In this document: positions 21,481-33,697 of the stretch, piece by piece
How the letters are laid out: every line of letters begins with the position of its first letter
Numbering within the stretch: the stretch's first letter is position 1
Source: Wuchereria bancrofti
Lineage: Eukaryota > Nematoda > Chromadorea > Rhabditida > Onchocercidae
DNA length: 37,167 bases
Reading direction: 5' to 3'
Assembly (NCBI GenBank): GCA_005281725.1
Contig: SSBO01000011.1
Span: 207,074 to 244,240, forward strand
Program-made: the position numbers and the translations under genes
Notes under the pieces: generated by a model
What the model saw: only the letters and a program-made list of their open reading frames with translations
Told to the model about the DNA's origin: nothing
Database searches by the model: none

Positions 21481-21799
21481 CAACTATAGTTTTACCACCA
21501 ATCCGTGCAATCTTTCCATCCATTGCTTACAGTCGTTCTTTCCGAATACGGAATTTTCCGGATAAGCTCTGACAAAGGTCACCAGGTGTCACTTGGTATG
21601 ACTAGTGCACAAAAAAAAAAAAATGTAATGAATGAGATGCCGGTGTTTGGACCGAGGATGCATCCAGTTATTTTCAGACCGTATTTTTCTGAGCGCAAAA
21701 TTACTGCAAGATACGTCCGTCTATTGTCATTGTAGTTTTCAACTTTATGTTTACCTTGTATTCATCCCAGACTTTAGGCCTTTCCACACAGAAATGAAA

Positions 21800-22035
21800 G
21801 GAATGAGATATTCCTTGGAATGACCTGTCACGTTAACAAATTTAGAGAGATATAATCATGAAAGCAGTTTTGAGTGAGAAAGTTCGATTCTCGATTTATC
21901 TGATCAGAAGAGTGTGTCACTAAGCATGACAATGTTAACGTTAAGTCGTAGCAATTCGTGGGCAATTAAACCCACCAGAATGACATTCGGGTCGTCTACA
22001 CCCTCAGTATAAGTTTGGTTCGGATATTTCAACAT
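21800..22035 (-). pseudogene. Degenerate LINE endonuclease fragment
   Basis: Minus-strand open frame 21904-22005 reads VGLIAHELLRLNVNIVMLSD, which matches the N-terminal endonuclease motif of RTE/CR1-like LINEs and related endonuclease-reverse transcriptases (consensus like VARELxRYNIDIAALSET). An upstream NIRT in another frame fits the WNVRT strand, and GHSKE near 21811-21825 fits the next conserved block. Stops and frameshifts separate the pieces, so this is a dead remnant. GC content is higher than in the flanks, as expected for an inserted element. Based on remembered consensus only. Confidence 0.45.
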
Positions 22036-22629
22036 GAATGAATCAATTTGAACACAATTTTGGAACTTTTGTTGCTTTGTTCTAGTTCGAACTTTCGTTG
22101 ACCACGATTGGTCAACCAGGTAGAATGGAGGTGAGCTTTGGTTAGGTGACCCTTTGTACAGTCTTCTCGAGACTGTTACGATTTAAAATTGACATTGTCA
22201 CCCTTTGCTTAGTCATTCATGATGTTATCGGACAAGGCTATCATTCTCGAGTAACCAAACGTCCTGGGCTGAATGCTATGAACTCTGTCAATTTGCTATT
22301 GTGAGTCGACAATCTATTCATGAGATCGGCTCCGAAAGTCCACACACAGTATCCTCTGTTGTTTACAAAGAAACAGTAATTCCCTTTGTTTAAAGCCAAA
22401 CATTCTCACTGTTTTAAGTCACATACATGTTTTATCATTTTACACAGAAAACGCATCCTGAAGGACACTATTTCTTGTGGTCTTTTAATGGGAATGTACC
22501 TCTCCCACCCATTAAAGTATACCGATCAAATTCACTTTATAAAGTTGTTTGGACTAGATTCGTTGATTGAGATATCTGGCATAATTTTTTTCTTTCCTTG
22601 TGTTATGATATTCTTATTAAAATTATCTT

Positions 22630-22695
22630 ATCAGAATAACGTTTAATTACCCAAGTTTGAGTTTGAGATACAAGAAAAGAATCAAAGAGACGGAA
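22630..22695 (+). repeat. SL1-containing 66-bp direct repeat, copy 1
   Basis: 22641-22661 equals nucleotides 2-22 of the nematode SL1 spliced leader exactly. It is preceded by ATCAGAATAAC and followed by TTTGAGATACAAGAAAAG and more. An SL RNA gene would continue with a GTAAAC-type donor; here it continues directly into other sequence, as in a mature trans-spliced mRNA. The simplest reading is a reverse-transcribed trans-spliced RNA. Confidence 0.75.
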
Positions 22696-22977
22696 ACAAC
22701 CATCTCAGTTTTTGTCAGAAAGACCTTATATTTGTGGTTGCGTCCCTCACCTTACTCTAGAGTTTTTGTAAAACAGACATATTGCCTGCTCAAAGGATTT
22801 TTTAGATCAATGCTGTATGTGCGAAACTTGTTCCATTCTTCACACCCTTTAGAAATTCAATTGTTCCATACCAAGCCTAACAAAATTTGGATGATGGCAT
22901 CCTCAGATATTTGGATTATCCTTCTCGTACAAATACAGCTTACAACGGCTCACGAGCTCTATCTGCTGGGATTTCAA

Positions 22978-23043
22978 ATCAGAATAAAGTTTAATTATCC
23001 AAGTTTGAGTTTGAGATACAAGAAAAGAATCAAAGAGACGGAA
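22978..23043 (+). repeat. SL1-containing 66-bp direct repeat, copy 2
   Basis: Second copy 348 bp downstream. 22989-23009 matches SL1 nt 2-22 with one C to T change. The ATCAGAATAA lead-in and the 34 bases after SL1 are the same as in copy 1, then the two copies diverge. Confidence 0.75.
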
Positions 23044-23571
23044 GTAATTGCCTTGATACTTGATACTGATGAGCCTATCCTGACTATTGACACACTTTAT
23101 TTGACCTTTCAGTTTAGACCTCTTTGGCTTGAGAGATTACATTGGACGTAAATGCTACATTCAGTATAACTATCAGCTTCGCAGGCATGCAAGCTCCTCT
23201 CCCACTTTGAAATTTTAATCACTGATAAATTGCAAAAATTGATAAATCACAGTGAAGGAGAATGATATTACTGCAAGATGAAAAGAAATTGCTGTGAAGA
23301 TATCACATAGCGGTGATAAAAAAACAAAGTAAATAGTATGAATCCGGCTGCTGAGAATCTCAGAGATTTTAACAGTCACTGATAATTAATGAATAGATAT
23401 TACCCAGTTATTAAAATTAAAGTTTCCAATCATTGCGAAATTGATGTTTTAAAAGAACTGCAACAGTTCAGTCTTTGAATTGAATCAATCCATTTATTCA
23501 TTGATCTCTTGCCAAGTAGCGATATATCAATATATCAGTGTTCAGTCAAGAGATCTTGTTGATTTTACAGC

Positions 23572-24240
23572 AAGGACCATTGGAATGACGAATGTCAAAC
23601 TTATTCCACACCAAAGTAGCGGATTGATCGCCTGAGAAAAATCGAAGTATCTCTAAATTGTTTTCAAAAATGCCATTTCAAAAGAATGAAGAAAATCAAG
23701 GGAATTATGTTTCATTGCAAGGGACAACATAAATCAATGTTATATATTATCTCCCAACACCTGAAAACTTAATTAAAAAAAGAATGGAGACAATAATGAA
23801 AGCACAGCAACTAATTAAAGATGACCAAAAGGTAAAAAGATTTTATTTTTCTGAAAGAAAAGAAATTAGCGTCATAAATCCATAAGTTCCGAAAATTGAA
23901 ACGAATGCATTAGCACTATTCGACATAGGATCACAATTATCATTTCATCTCAACGAACTTGATTAATCGACTAAAACTTCAAGGAACAGAAAAGGTTAGA
24001 AATTGAGTGCCTCATTTCATATCTAAAAACTAAAATTGCTATCCGATTAAAGTAGATATCGGTAGTAAAGAGATCTCACATGCAAAATTAACTTTACTTA
24101 AACATGTGAAAGACAAAAATACTGATATATACGTTAGAGAATATTATTTTAATGATAAAAGTAAAAGAGTGATCATTGGTGATCCCTTGGAATATTATGC
24201 CTACTCTGATCTCATCAAACACTTCCGGAAAATTCCTTTG
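23572..24240 (+). mobile_element. BEL/Pao retrotransposon remnant: gag knuckle and protease
   Basis: From 23572 the frame reads KDHWNDECQTYSTPK, TAG stop at 23617, then RIDRLRKIEV and a degenerate CCHC region (LNCFQKCHF, FHCKGQH), the typical C-terminal gag layout of BEL/Pao elements. Near 23901-23960 follows NALALFDIGSQLSF, the retropepsin active-site block (DIG in place of D-S/T-G). Further pieces around 24060-24240 (VDIGSKEISH, VIIGDPLEYY) fit the end of the protease domain. Stops and frame changes show it is dead. No reverse transcriptase follows, and LTRs were not identified. Confidence 0.75.
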
Positions 24241-24249
24241 TTTTACTCA

Positions 24250-26690
24250 TTGTGAAATTATTTATAGACAGTATTACTGAATGAGTAAGGTTTTGGTGGG
24301 GATTTTGATATTTTGCATGTTTCGGTATTCTCTAACTTATCCATCGATACTTTTGCCTTTAACATATTTAAGTTTTACTGGCCTTTTAATTGTGGCTATA
24401 AGCCATTCATTTATTTAATAAACATATTCTCATTTACCTAAAATTATTATTAAAGATCGAAAAATAATCGACTCGATGCATTCACTGTCTTTTTCTTCCT
24501 ATCTTTCTTCTTATTTATATCTCTGTGCAGTGGCAAAATAGCCTACGGGATCCATTCCATTTATTATCTAGTTTTCGTTTCTCGTTTTTTTATGGTTTAT
24601 TTTCTTATTTAGCTTTCAGTATCATTTGTTTTCATTTTTCTTTTCACATTGCTTTAGCAGTGTATTTCTCTTGTTTAGCTTTTCTTTCTTTTTATCACTG
24701 ATTTCATTTTTGCATATTTTTCTTGAAAAGAAAAAAATTCTATTTTCATGCCATTTTACATTTGTTTATTGTATTTATCATTTTACGAAATCTCTTTTTA
24801 TACTTTTTATAAATTTTTCATTCATTTTACGCTTCTTGTCGATTAAATCTTAATTCATGAAAGTTTTCCCTAAATACTACTTCTTTTCACTTTTTTTATT
24901 CTTTTTTTTTTAAATCAATTTTAAAGCCTTCATTTTTTTTTCCCACAGTCGACGTTTTTTATTATTTCTGCTCGATATGTGATATTTTTGATGCTTTTGG
25001 TTCTGCATGCTTTTTTGCTAACTCCACTTTTTTTTTTTTTTTGTTGTTTATGTATTACATTATTTTAATTTTCCCTTTTACATGTCTTTCATTAGTTATA
25101 ATTTTTGTATGTTTTCCGTGATTATTTTAACCTCATTTTTGCTAGCCCCACTAATTGCACTAACTAAGCATTTTTGACGAAATGTAAACAGGAAATATTG
25201 ATGATTAGACATTAAGAACCACTACATGAGCATCAGTGCAAATGATTACGAAAACATATTTATCAAGGTTATGAGGTATCATACTGTTTTTTTAATATTA
25301 ACTGATTAAATCTAAATGAATCTGGATGCAAGTAGTACAAACAAAAGAAAGTAATACAAACAAAAGAAACCAAAATTAAACGATACCATAACTTAATGTT
25401 ACATAAAATTGGTGAAATTACTGTTGAACCACTTGCTATACTTGCTGCTATTTCCTATTATTTGCAACTACTCGCCACACAGCAACCGGTTGCAACTGGT
25501 TGCAACTTTTTTACTGGCACTTGCTGCCAACTGCAATTCCCATTATTTGCAACCACCTGTAACATTTCATATTGCTTTATCTTTTTTTTTTAATTTTAAA
25601 TTTAACCAATTGATTATATATGAATATTTTGAATCATTCAACAGTGCTTATAGTTTTAGATGATAATATGATAACAGGGCATATATTGTTGCCTCTGTAT
25701 ATAACAGACTAATAATACAATAATACAAGTAGTCAGTTACAAAAATTTTGAAATGATTTGATTCATACTTCTTTTTCTGTTTCCTTTTACCTTTTAGCCA
25801 TATTACTTTTTAAAAGCAATTTTTTTTCTTTATTTTTGTTATTTAAAAACTGAAGGAAAAATAATATCACCAAAATTTTTTTTATTACTCTAAATAAAGT
25901 GAAAGATTTGTACAGCTACTGTTTATAACAGCTTATTGTTAGACTTTTTTCATACTATTTAACGTTTGCCTTTTTTCCTTTTTTTTTTGGTGTAAATTTG
26001 TACTACACAATAAGTGCAACAAACAAGTGGTATTATTTTGGAGGAAAAAGAAAAGGAAATAAGGAAAGATTAAAGTAAAACTGATGTGGTAATGATAAAA
26101 CTGATATGGAAAGATTAAAGTAAAACTGATATGGTAAATACCAACAACTTTTGATAATTTTTAGCCAAAAAAAAAGATTATTGAAAATATAATAAAATGG
26201 GTCAATATCCTTACAAGTGACTCGTCAGACTTGCCAAAAATACTATTTCAGATCAAATGTTTGGTATTGTTTTAGATCAAAAATATTATTTGAGATGAAA
26301 TATTGATGCAATATTCTTTAATGGCATACTCTTCGAAAAATTAACTAAAACCGAAAGTAATTTTTGGTATCAAAGTACACTATCGAATTTATTAATTGCT
26401 TATCAAATGAATTGCTATTTTGGATAAGTGCATATTTTATATTTCATTTTACTGGTTTCATTGGCTTCCTTATTCCGTTTCTTTCCAATCTTTCTAATAA
26501 ATAATAAACATGAAATTCGAATCTCCGTGATATGAAGAGCAAGTATGAGCAGGAAATGAAAATGCTAACAAGAAACTCTTGGATTCTATCCGCAAGAATC
26601 CTCGAATTATATTTGCCTTCTAACAGTCTTAGGTAATTTGCTTTAGAATACATTTCAAAATAACTATTTAATGAACCTTTATAAACTTTA
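24250..26690. other. T-rich and AT-rich intergenic DNA
   Basis: 24480-25110 is strongly T/pyrimidine-rich on the plus strand, producing Phe/Ser/Leu-rich chance frames. 25440-25570 has a short GGTTGCAACT tandem. 26062-26140 is an imperfect 45-bp tandem (GGAAAGATTAAAGTAAAACT core, about 1.7 copies). No gene recognised. Confidence 0.55.
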
Positions 26691-26860
26691 GGCATTTATG
26701 CACAATTAAAAGATTACTTTAGCAGAAGCAAAAGATTACTTTTTTTTTTTTAACCTTTATAAAATTACAAAATGCAGTGAAAAAAAGATGTAAACAGAAA
26801 AAGTGCTAAGATAGCACTGAAAACAATGGTATGAAATAGAACTGATAATCACTGAGGCAA

Positions 26861-28355
26861 TCATACTGATGAGAGTGCCTTTGTTTCCAAAATATTCACC
26901 TGCAAAAAATCTTCCCATGGTTTCTCCCATACCTCCAATGTCATAACCTGAAAAAGATTAGAAAAATAGTTAACAAATAAATAAAATTTTAAATAAATGC
27001 TAAATATATGTTTTGCAACAAATGCTCCACTGCAAAATCTACGACAGTCTAATTAATTAGAAGAAATAACTTAATAGCTACAGTTGCATGCCTTATGCAA
27101 GTCTCACACATAAGTACTTTTGGCAAGTGCTTATATCCTCAAAGGTAAATTTTACTTTCAAATGGTTTTGTTTCATTTCAAGTTCGTATTTCAAAACATT
27201 ATCATCACTGTTTCAATGAGAACATTGATTCTAAGAATGTTCTATTCTTCCATGCTATGATTCATAATTTTTACGGCATTCGAACATATTTCTTTTCTTT
27301 CAATTTTACGCACTGACAGCCCAAAGCACTAGAGAAAAAGTATTATTAAGACTAGACTCATCTAATTCAGGTTGATTTTCGAGTCCAACTATTATTTACA
27401 ATCAAGTTATTGCAATGTCGACATTTTCACTTTATCTTGAAATTACATGCAACAAACCTGATCCGGATGTCCTTCCAATTTTTTACATGCTTTCAAGTTA
27501 ACTTGCTCATTTACACTCTGAAAATTTAAATTTTTAAGAGACAAACAAAGTGTTCTGAATGAGTATTTCAAGTTTCATTACTTTGTATTCAAAGAAATTG
27601 TTCTTCTCTTTGTCTTGCCTGTCCTTTTTCTTTCTCACTTTCTCTATTTTCCCCTGGCAAAATGTCATCTTCAGTCATTTCTCATTAGGATTCAAGAAAA
27701 CTGAAGACAATTATAATTTCCGAAATTACCACTAGAAGCATACTTTTTTGCATTCCGACCGAGCAACCTGTACTTCCATCTTATATTTCATGCCGGCGAC
27801 AACTTGAGATGAAACTTTTAGCAATTTGATTGGCATCAAATGGTACTCATCGTTTGATTGTTGATTTACTTTAATTATGACACTTGGCAATAGTTCCTAT
27901 GCAAATAGCAAAACATAATACTTATGATTCGTACAGATATGTCAAATATCCCGGAACTTAGCACGTACTTTAACAGAAATTGGTAAAGACATGTAAACAT
28001 GACAGATAAGTTACACGTAGGAACGTGAAGTAAAAAATATGATTGACTTATGATATTTCAATGTTTATAAATTTTAAAGCAAAATGATGAAAATGTGACT
28101 AAAGTGAAAGGTAAAAATTACTTATCTGAAAAAAATGATAAAGTGGTTGTATAAGAATCAAGCATGAAAAGAGGAAATAACCTGTATTTCATTGTCTTCC
28201 GGACTGCATTCTTGCCATCCTCCTATTAATACCTCTTGGCCAAGTTGTATGTCTGTCCTGGATTCCATATCATTGGCTCTTTGCAAGAAGATTAGTGCTA
28301 TCGCAACAAACAATAATAGAAGTACCACCAATGATCCATCTCTTATTGACAACAT
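26861..28355 (-). CDS. Secreted cystatin, copy 2 (onchocystatin/CPI-2 type)
   Basis: Four exons, phase 0: 28182-28355, 27744-27896, 27458-27517 and 26861-26947, giving 157 residues. The signal segment is VVLLLLFVAIALIF in the first 25 residues. The wedge is intact: GG of LIGGW, QVVAG and KPW. The SND legumain motif is kept. Exon 4 encodes the same 28 residues as copy 1, exon 3 differs at two residues (STN/SVN, PEQ/PDQ), and exon 2 differs only in the four residues after ELLP. Exon 1 has clearly diverged, with an extra Cys (WQECSPED against WQERSPED). Intron 1 is 285 nt here against 536 nt in copy 1 and does not align well, while introns 2 and 3 align almost base for base. Same strand as copy 1, about 12.4 kb away. 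The ATG at 28355 is the only sensible start; the codon before it is TTG. Confidence 0.93.
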
Positions 28356-28395
28356 CAAATTGCTCGGTTCGTGCTTGGCTTTGTTTACTCAGTGG

Positions 28396-28408
28396 TCTAG
28401 ATAAAAAT
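28396..28408 (-). promoter_or_regulatory. Trans-splice acceptor of cystatin 2
   Basis: Minus-strand TTTTTATCTAG ends at 28397, followed by ACCACTGAGTAAACAAAG, which resembles the leader of copy 1. The ATG is 42 nt downstream. Confidence 0.55.
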
Positions 28409-28753
28409 TTTTTTTTAGAAGGAGAAAAAAGTGAATCGTTTTTGGATTATGTACTATCCGGAATGTATTGCACTGAGTGATATGCTTTTCCGGAATATTT
28501 TCTGCATTTATCCAAGTAATATTCTAAGAGTAGGAATATTTTAAGTTTAATTCATGTGAACAGCATTTATAATATGCGATTTGTTGCAAAAAAATTAAAC
28601 ACTTTACGAATTACAAATTGGAATGATTTGTAAATTATAAAAAAAAATCTAAAAATTGATTAATTTGATGATTTCTTAATTGTTTATTGAATAATTATGT
28701 ATTCACATAAATGCATGCAAACATACATATTCACGGACTCACATAAACAAACT

Positions 28754-28990
28754 GGAAGAAATAACGCATAGCGAAATGGAATTATAGGCGGAATGCGGAA
28801 TAATAGAAAGATGCTGCGATATTTTCACGATTCTTCGATAAAGCGCAAAATCGTTGTATAAAAGAAAGTAAAACTTTTGAAAGAATGAAAATTAAACATC
28901 AAAAAATTAATATTTAAATTTAAAGGCTTAAATATAAGTTGTATGATCCATCATTGTATGATTTTTGAAGAGATGAAGAATGACTTTTTT
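28754..28990. promoter_or_regulatory. Conserved block upstream of cystatin 2
   Basis: Counterpart of 16590-16830. A plus-strand ATG at 28943 opens a 40-codon frame (to 29065) whose first 16 codons resemble those at 16783 (M-H-C-IFEEMK-FFS pattern), after which the two diverge. It is either a shared regulatory region or the start of a divergent small gene. No evidence of expression. Confidence 0.45.
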
Positions 28991-31790
28991 TCAGGATTCC
29001 ATTTAGGAATACTCATTCATCCATTTCATTTACTTTTATCATCTCATTACTCTAAGTACGTGTAAATCATATTTAGAAATAAACCTGTGAAAAGTGTTCT
29101 CTGATACTGTTCAGATCACAAAACAAAAATGACACGTTTCTTTCGCGATTGTCAGACTAACTACTTATCACTAATTTTTTCTGTTCCAATCCTTCTCAAT
29201 TCATTTAATGACTAAATCTGGTGAGTTCTTAAATTATTGAAGAATTCGACATTTTTCGATATGAAATGAATCAGAAGAAGAGATCTTTTCTTTTTTTTTT
29301 TGCCTCAGAAATTTACACTTCGAACTAGAATTTTTAAAGTTGACATAGTCCGGTTTTTACTACTAACACTACTGTTACTCAGATAATTATACATTACTTT
29401 AATATAACCGCATAAAGTGAACTTTTTTGACAGTGAACTTTTTTGAGCCTAAAACCTCGAACCTCTTATTGAACATTTCATAGCTTTTTATGCAAAGAAT
29501 TTATGAAAGAAAAACAAAAAAAGAACAAAGGATTGATGGCTTTTGCCAAACAACATTTGCAAGATGAACTGCTGTTGTTGCATGCCTAAAGTAAGTTATG
29601 AAATAAAACTCAAAATATTTTTTACTCAGAATCATAGTATCAAGCAAAACAAAATGAAGAAAAATGCTACTGGAATTCTTTGAAATTATCACTATAATAC
29701 TAATTTACAGCTATATATAGCTAAATAAATCAAAAATGGAAATTAGTTCAGTGAAATTTTTAAATTTAAAAATACTACCACAATAAACAGTTGTTGTCTC
29801 AAACATTTCGATTCTCTTTCACACATATTTTCAGAAGGAAAATGATACTATTGATGTCTTTAGAATCGAAATTTCACCTACCCGAAAGTTTGGTCATCTT
29901 TTATAGCCCATCATGATCAATTTAATTATCAAATGAATGTTTTATCTCTTTAAGATTATAGTTGAGCCAATGATACCTGATATTATGAAAGTTAAGGCAG
30001 TTTCGACAAGAAACTTTTCCAGACTCGATATGAACTAACTTTGGATTAAACATCAATAAACAAAGCCTACATTAAGTAGAGACAAGAAATTGATGGCAAA
30101 ACTTCGTAATCTCCTTTTAAAAAAAAGATGAGAAACTATATAATACTTGTTTTAGAAAAAAGTCTAAAATATTTGAGTTCTTTTTTTGAAAAATTTTTAT
30201 ATTCTTTCTGAATGCATAATTTCAATTTCTTCCACAAATATGTTCTTATTCTTTGTAAAGCACGAAAACACTTCTAGCAATGATAAGACTGATAAAGTCA
30301 ATTACTTATAAACTTGTAATTAAGTAAATTAAAATTGAAAAGATTAGTTTGAAGACAATCATGGCAGATTATTTCAAGAATGATCTTTCTAATATAAAAT
30401 GATCCAGCTTTCCCTATCGTATAGTTTATTAAATTGAGTATGGTAAACTGAAATTATTCAGCTGCTCACACAATTAAACGAAAAATTTAGCCAATCTTTT
30501 TGAGTTTGAAAAGCTTGCATGAAATATATGTGGGCTAATCAATTCTTTTTACTACTAAAATTTGACGCGATCTAATAAGACGAATGATATTTCTGACCAT
30601 TGATTTGAAACTAAACTTTTTAGGCATTTATTTATTCATACGTTAAAATTAAAACATCAAAGTTCAAAAACTTCACAACTTATCCAGCAGTAAAGAAAAG
30701 TTATTACAACATTTAATAGTGACAGATTTATCTATGATTTCATTCTAATTAATTTTTCAGAATTCATTAACTTCAGAATAATATAAACGTAGCAAAGTGA
30801 ACATGTCATTTAAAAAGGTATTTGTTATTCGAATAACTCTACCCATATCACTTCTACTGAGATCAATTTTCAGTTGACAAAATTTAATAGCAATATGGCA
30901 GACTGAGCTTATTGTACTGATATTTTTTCTCAAATCCGAAGTCATTTAACTATTATCCTCTAGATTTATTAATTAGTTGTGTAAACGATACGTCTTTTTT
31001 GCTCTATTCCATAATTAATTGAAAAAAAAAATTACGTGAAGCAAATAGGAAATGAGAAAAAAAAACAAACAATGAAAGCAAAATGTTAAAATCTTTCAAC
31101 GGGCGTTCATGTGAATAAGAAATCGCTAGGCTTCCTTTGTCTGGCGGAAATGTAGTAAAAGAAAAACACAAATGAATAATGTATAGCATCAGACTTTTTC
31201 ACTCACGTATATGAATTCTATAACAAAAGTTCGCGTTTATAATTTTGTAGTGAATCAGCATGAAAATGCTAATTAACCTGACAGACATATAAAATTGATA
31301 AGCTTAATTAATAATGTAGACTTAGGAAAAAATATGCAGTCAGCAAGAATGACAGAATTTCCTTGTGGAAGTAACAGCAAACATTTCAAAATTTCAAACC
31401 AAATTTTAAGTTTTCATGCACCGAACTAGAGTTGCAGGCGGAAATATCTTTGCAGAAGGCGACATAGTTCAGAATATTCCATAGTTTGTCTATTTCAAAG
31501 AAATATGAAAATATGGAATACGCATGGAAAGCTATAAGAATGCTGGATTAAAAAAACTCATTCAAAGCAAGCTTCAATTAATTTAAAGTTTTAAAAATTG
31601 AAAATTAAACGGTATCCCGGAAATTCAATTACAATTATTTACTGCTACAACCTGTTTTGATATTAATGATACCATTATTATTAATAATAAAGTATTCATC
31701 GTAAAATTAGACTTATTCTTAGACTTGACAGAAGTATGTAGTTTTTTGGCACTTCTAGTTCGTCTCGTTATGATTTATCTTCTACGTTCT
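28991..31790. other. AT-rich intergenic DNA
   Basis: No recognisable gene, RNA or repeat. The open frames of about 60 codons here are short, low-complexity and on both strands. Confidence 0.55.
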
Positions 31791-31799
31791 TGGAACCAT

Positions 31800-32962
31800 C
31801 TATTTCCATAGGACAAAGCATAGTTATTGACCGATAAAACTGTTTCCCATTAAGTATTTGTATTGTTGCATTTCTTATTCTTCCGTCCCATCGTCGGTTA
31901 ATTTTTACTGTCTTTGCTAATTTACACATACCATGAGGGTTCATTTAGTGGAACTATTTCATTCTCACGTGGAATTCTTTTTTTTTTCCACTAGTTTACG
32001 AGAGATTAGTTCCTTTTGCCTACGTTCTCTAAGACTTGTAAGGTATTCTTCTCTCCACAACTTCCAAAAAACTCTAATATGATAAAAGTATTGATCTAAT
32101 ATTTAACTAGTTTGTCCTTAGTCCTTAATATATAAGAAGTATATTCGTCTTGATCAATATCAATAATTGGTCGGCATAGGACTACCGAAGTTGCGCAAAG
32201 CACCAATGCGTGAGTGTTCCAATGGCGGTACGCAATGAGACCATCATATTCTCTTAGCGCACACCCAAATGTAGTATGGGAGTTGGTTAGTTTGCCCACG
32301 TTTGTTCAGAATTGAATTAATTTCCAATAAGGAATTATGTTCCGTATTCCGTCAGGATTATGATCATATATCTAATGAAGTAGTAGGTGAAATAAAATTG
32401 AACGTATGACTGAACGTATGACTCTATTCATCAAAGCCTATGTAAAGTTAGTGATCGGATATTAAACATTCCTTCTTATCTCCACTATTAGCATTATCAA
32501 TTCTTTTTCTTTTAGAAGTTTTCTCCCTATTGCTTTTTCCATTTTTCCCCTATTCCTTTGCTACCAAAAAATAAGTATTTTCTTCCATAATAGTCTTGAA
32601 TAGTAGTTGGAAATGATGACGTTATCGCTTAGGACTAATTTTGTCGAACGATAGATCTTCTAAAAACTTGCAAAAAATTCTGGGCGGATAAGTTTTCTGC
32701 CATTTCAAGATGTACTGCTCTGGTAGTAAAACATGTAAAAAGAGCGATCCATCTTTTAGCTAGATTTAATTGAAAGAGGACTCAAATAATCTAAATCAAC
32801 TTGTTCGAAGGTTCTAGATCGTTTTACTTGCGTTTCCGGTAGATTTGGTATTGCTGTCAACTTGAATGGTTTAGCGTTCCAACGTCTACAAAACATGCAT
32901 AAAGATATAATTCGCTTCACTGCAGCCCTTCATTTCGGTATTAAAAAGAAGCTTTTTTCAGA
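31800..32962 (-). mobile_element. BEL/Pao retrotransposon remnant: integrase and C-terminal domain
   Basis: Reading the minus strand: FLIPK (TGA) RAAVKRII, then CRRWNAKPFK (about 32905-32870), TFEQVDLDYLSPLSIK with the first catalytic Asp (about 32805), WIALFTC..TRAVHLEMAENLS (about 32735-32660) and SDN with the second Asp (about 32620). Next come KAIGRKLLKEKEL (about 32520-32480), FWKLWREEYLTSLRER (about 32075-32030) and RNATIQILNGKQFYRSI (about 31890-31840). This is the order in BEL/Pao integrase followed by its conserved C-terminal domain. At least four stops or frameshifts interrupt it, so it is inactive. Opposite in strand to the 23.6-kb remnant and carrying different parts of the polyprotein. 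Confidence 0.85.
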
Positions 32963-33550
32963 GAAAGTATATGAAATATGTTTTGGAAATTTTTATACTC
33001 AAATTGACAATTTTATGGATTAAATCAATGAAAATTTTGAAGTTACTATTTCACTACATCTGTGTAGATGGTATTTAACACTGAAAATATGCAAAAAATT
33101 GGAACTGAAAAATTGATAAAAATTGCCAATTTCATTTCGCAATTTATTTCTAGTGGAAAGAAACATAGAAATTGTAATGTTCTGTCATCCATTAGAGCAA
33201 GCAATAGCATCGACAATAGCTTCTCGGATATTTCTAGGTTCCTGATTACTTGAGTTCAGATTAACGTGAAAGAAAGAAGTGAAATGTAAGGTGTTGTGTA
33301 AATATTAGAATGGAAGATTTTTCTAAAAAGAGAATTTAAAATACGGTTTGAAATGAAAAAATTTGTTAATAACAAATGACAGTTGAAATTAGTAATCAAA
33401 TTTAATTTATTTGTTACTAAGAAATGTAGTGCTACTGAGTTATTCAGTCGTATTCTTTATTGAAGGTTGAACATTTTGCTGTCCAAATTTAGCATCTCTT
33501 TACTTTGTTCCTTTATCAGATTAAATTGAATGTGAATAATTCTTTAGAAA

Positions 33551-33697
33551 TTAATAAAAACAAAAAATCCATAGATGCCTGCAGTTTGTGAACCGATTGG
33601 ATCTGATTGGGATATGCTCGGTTATTTCGTTTACATTTCTTTGACAAGCCTTTCTCATTTGGATAAGTTTTTCCATAACGTCTTCAATTTTGTCCAT
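33551..33697 (-). pseudogene. Possible BEL/Pao gag N-terminus
   Basis: A 48-codon minus-strand frame starting with ATG: MDKIEDVMEKLIQMRKACQR, charged and helical. It sits 5' of the integrase remnant on the same strand, where gag of that element would begin. The 600 bp between contains no recognisable protease or reverse transcriptase, implying a large internal deletion. The family call rests on position and composition only. Confidence 0.3.

Noticed and set aside
21880..21900. tRNA-like B box (AGTTCGATTCT)
   Set aside because: No matching A box or cloverleaf upstream; a chance match.
22641..22661. SL1 RNA gene
   Set aside because: The leader is followed by TTTGAGATAC, not by the GT donor and the rest of an SL RNA, and no Sm-type tail was seen.
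22657..23151. 164-codon plus-strand frame through the SL1 repeats
   Set aside because: It contains the duplicated 66-bp repeat and no recognisable domain; its opening reflects higher GC of old mobile DNA rather than a supported gene.
24626..24853. 75-codon Phe/Ser-rich frame
   Set aside because: Comes from a long T-rich tract; looks membrane-like only because of base composition.
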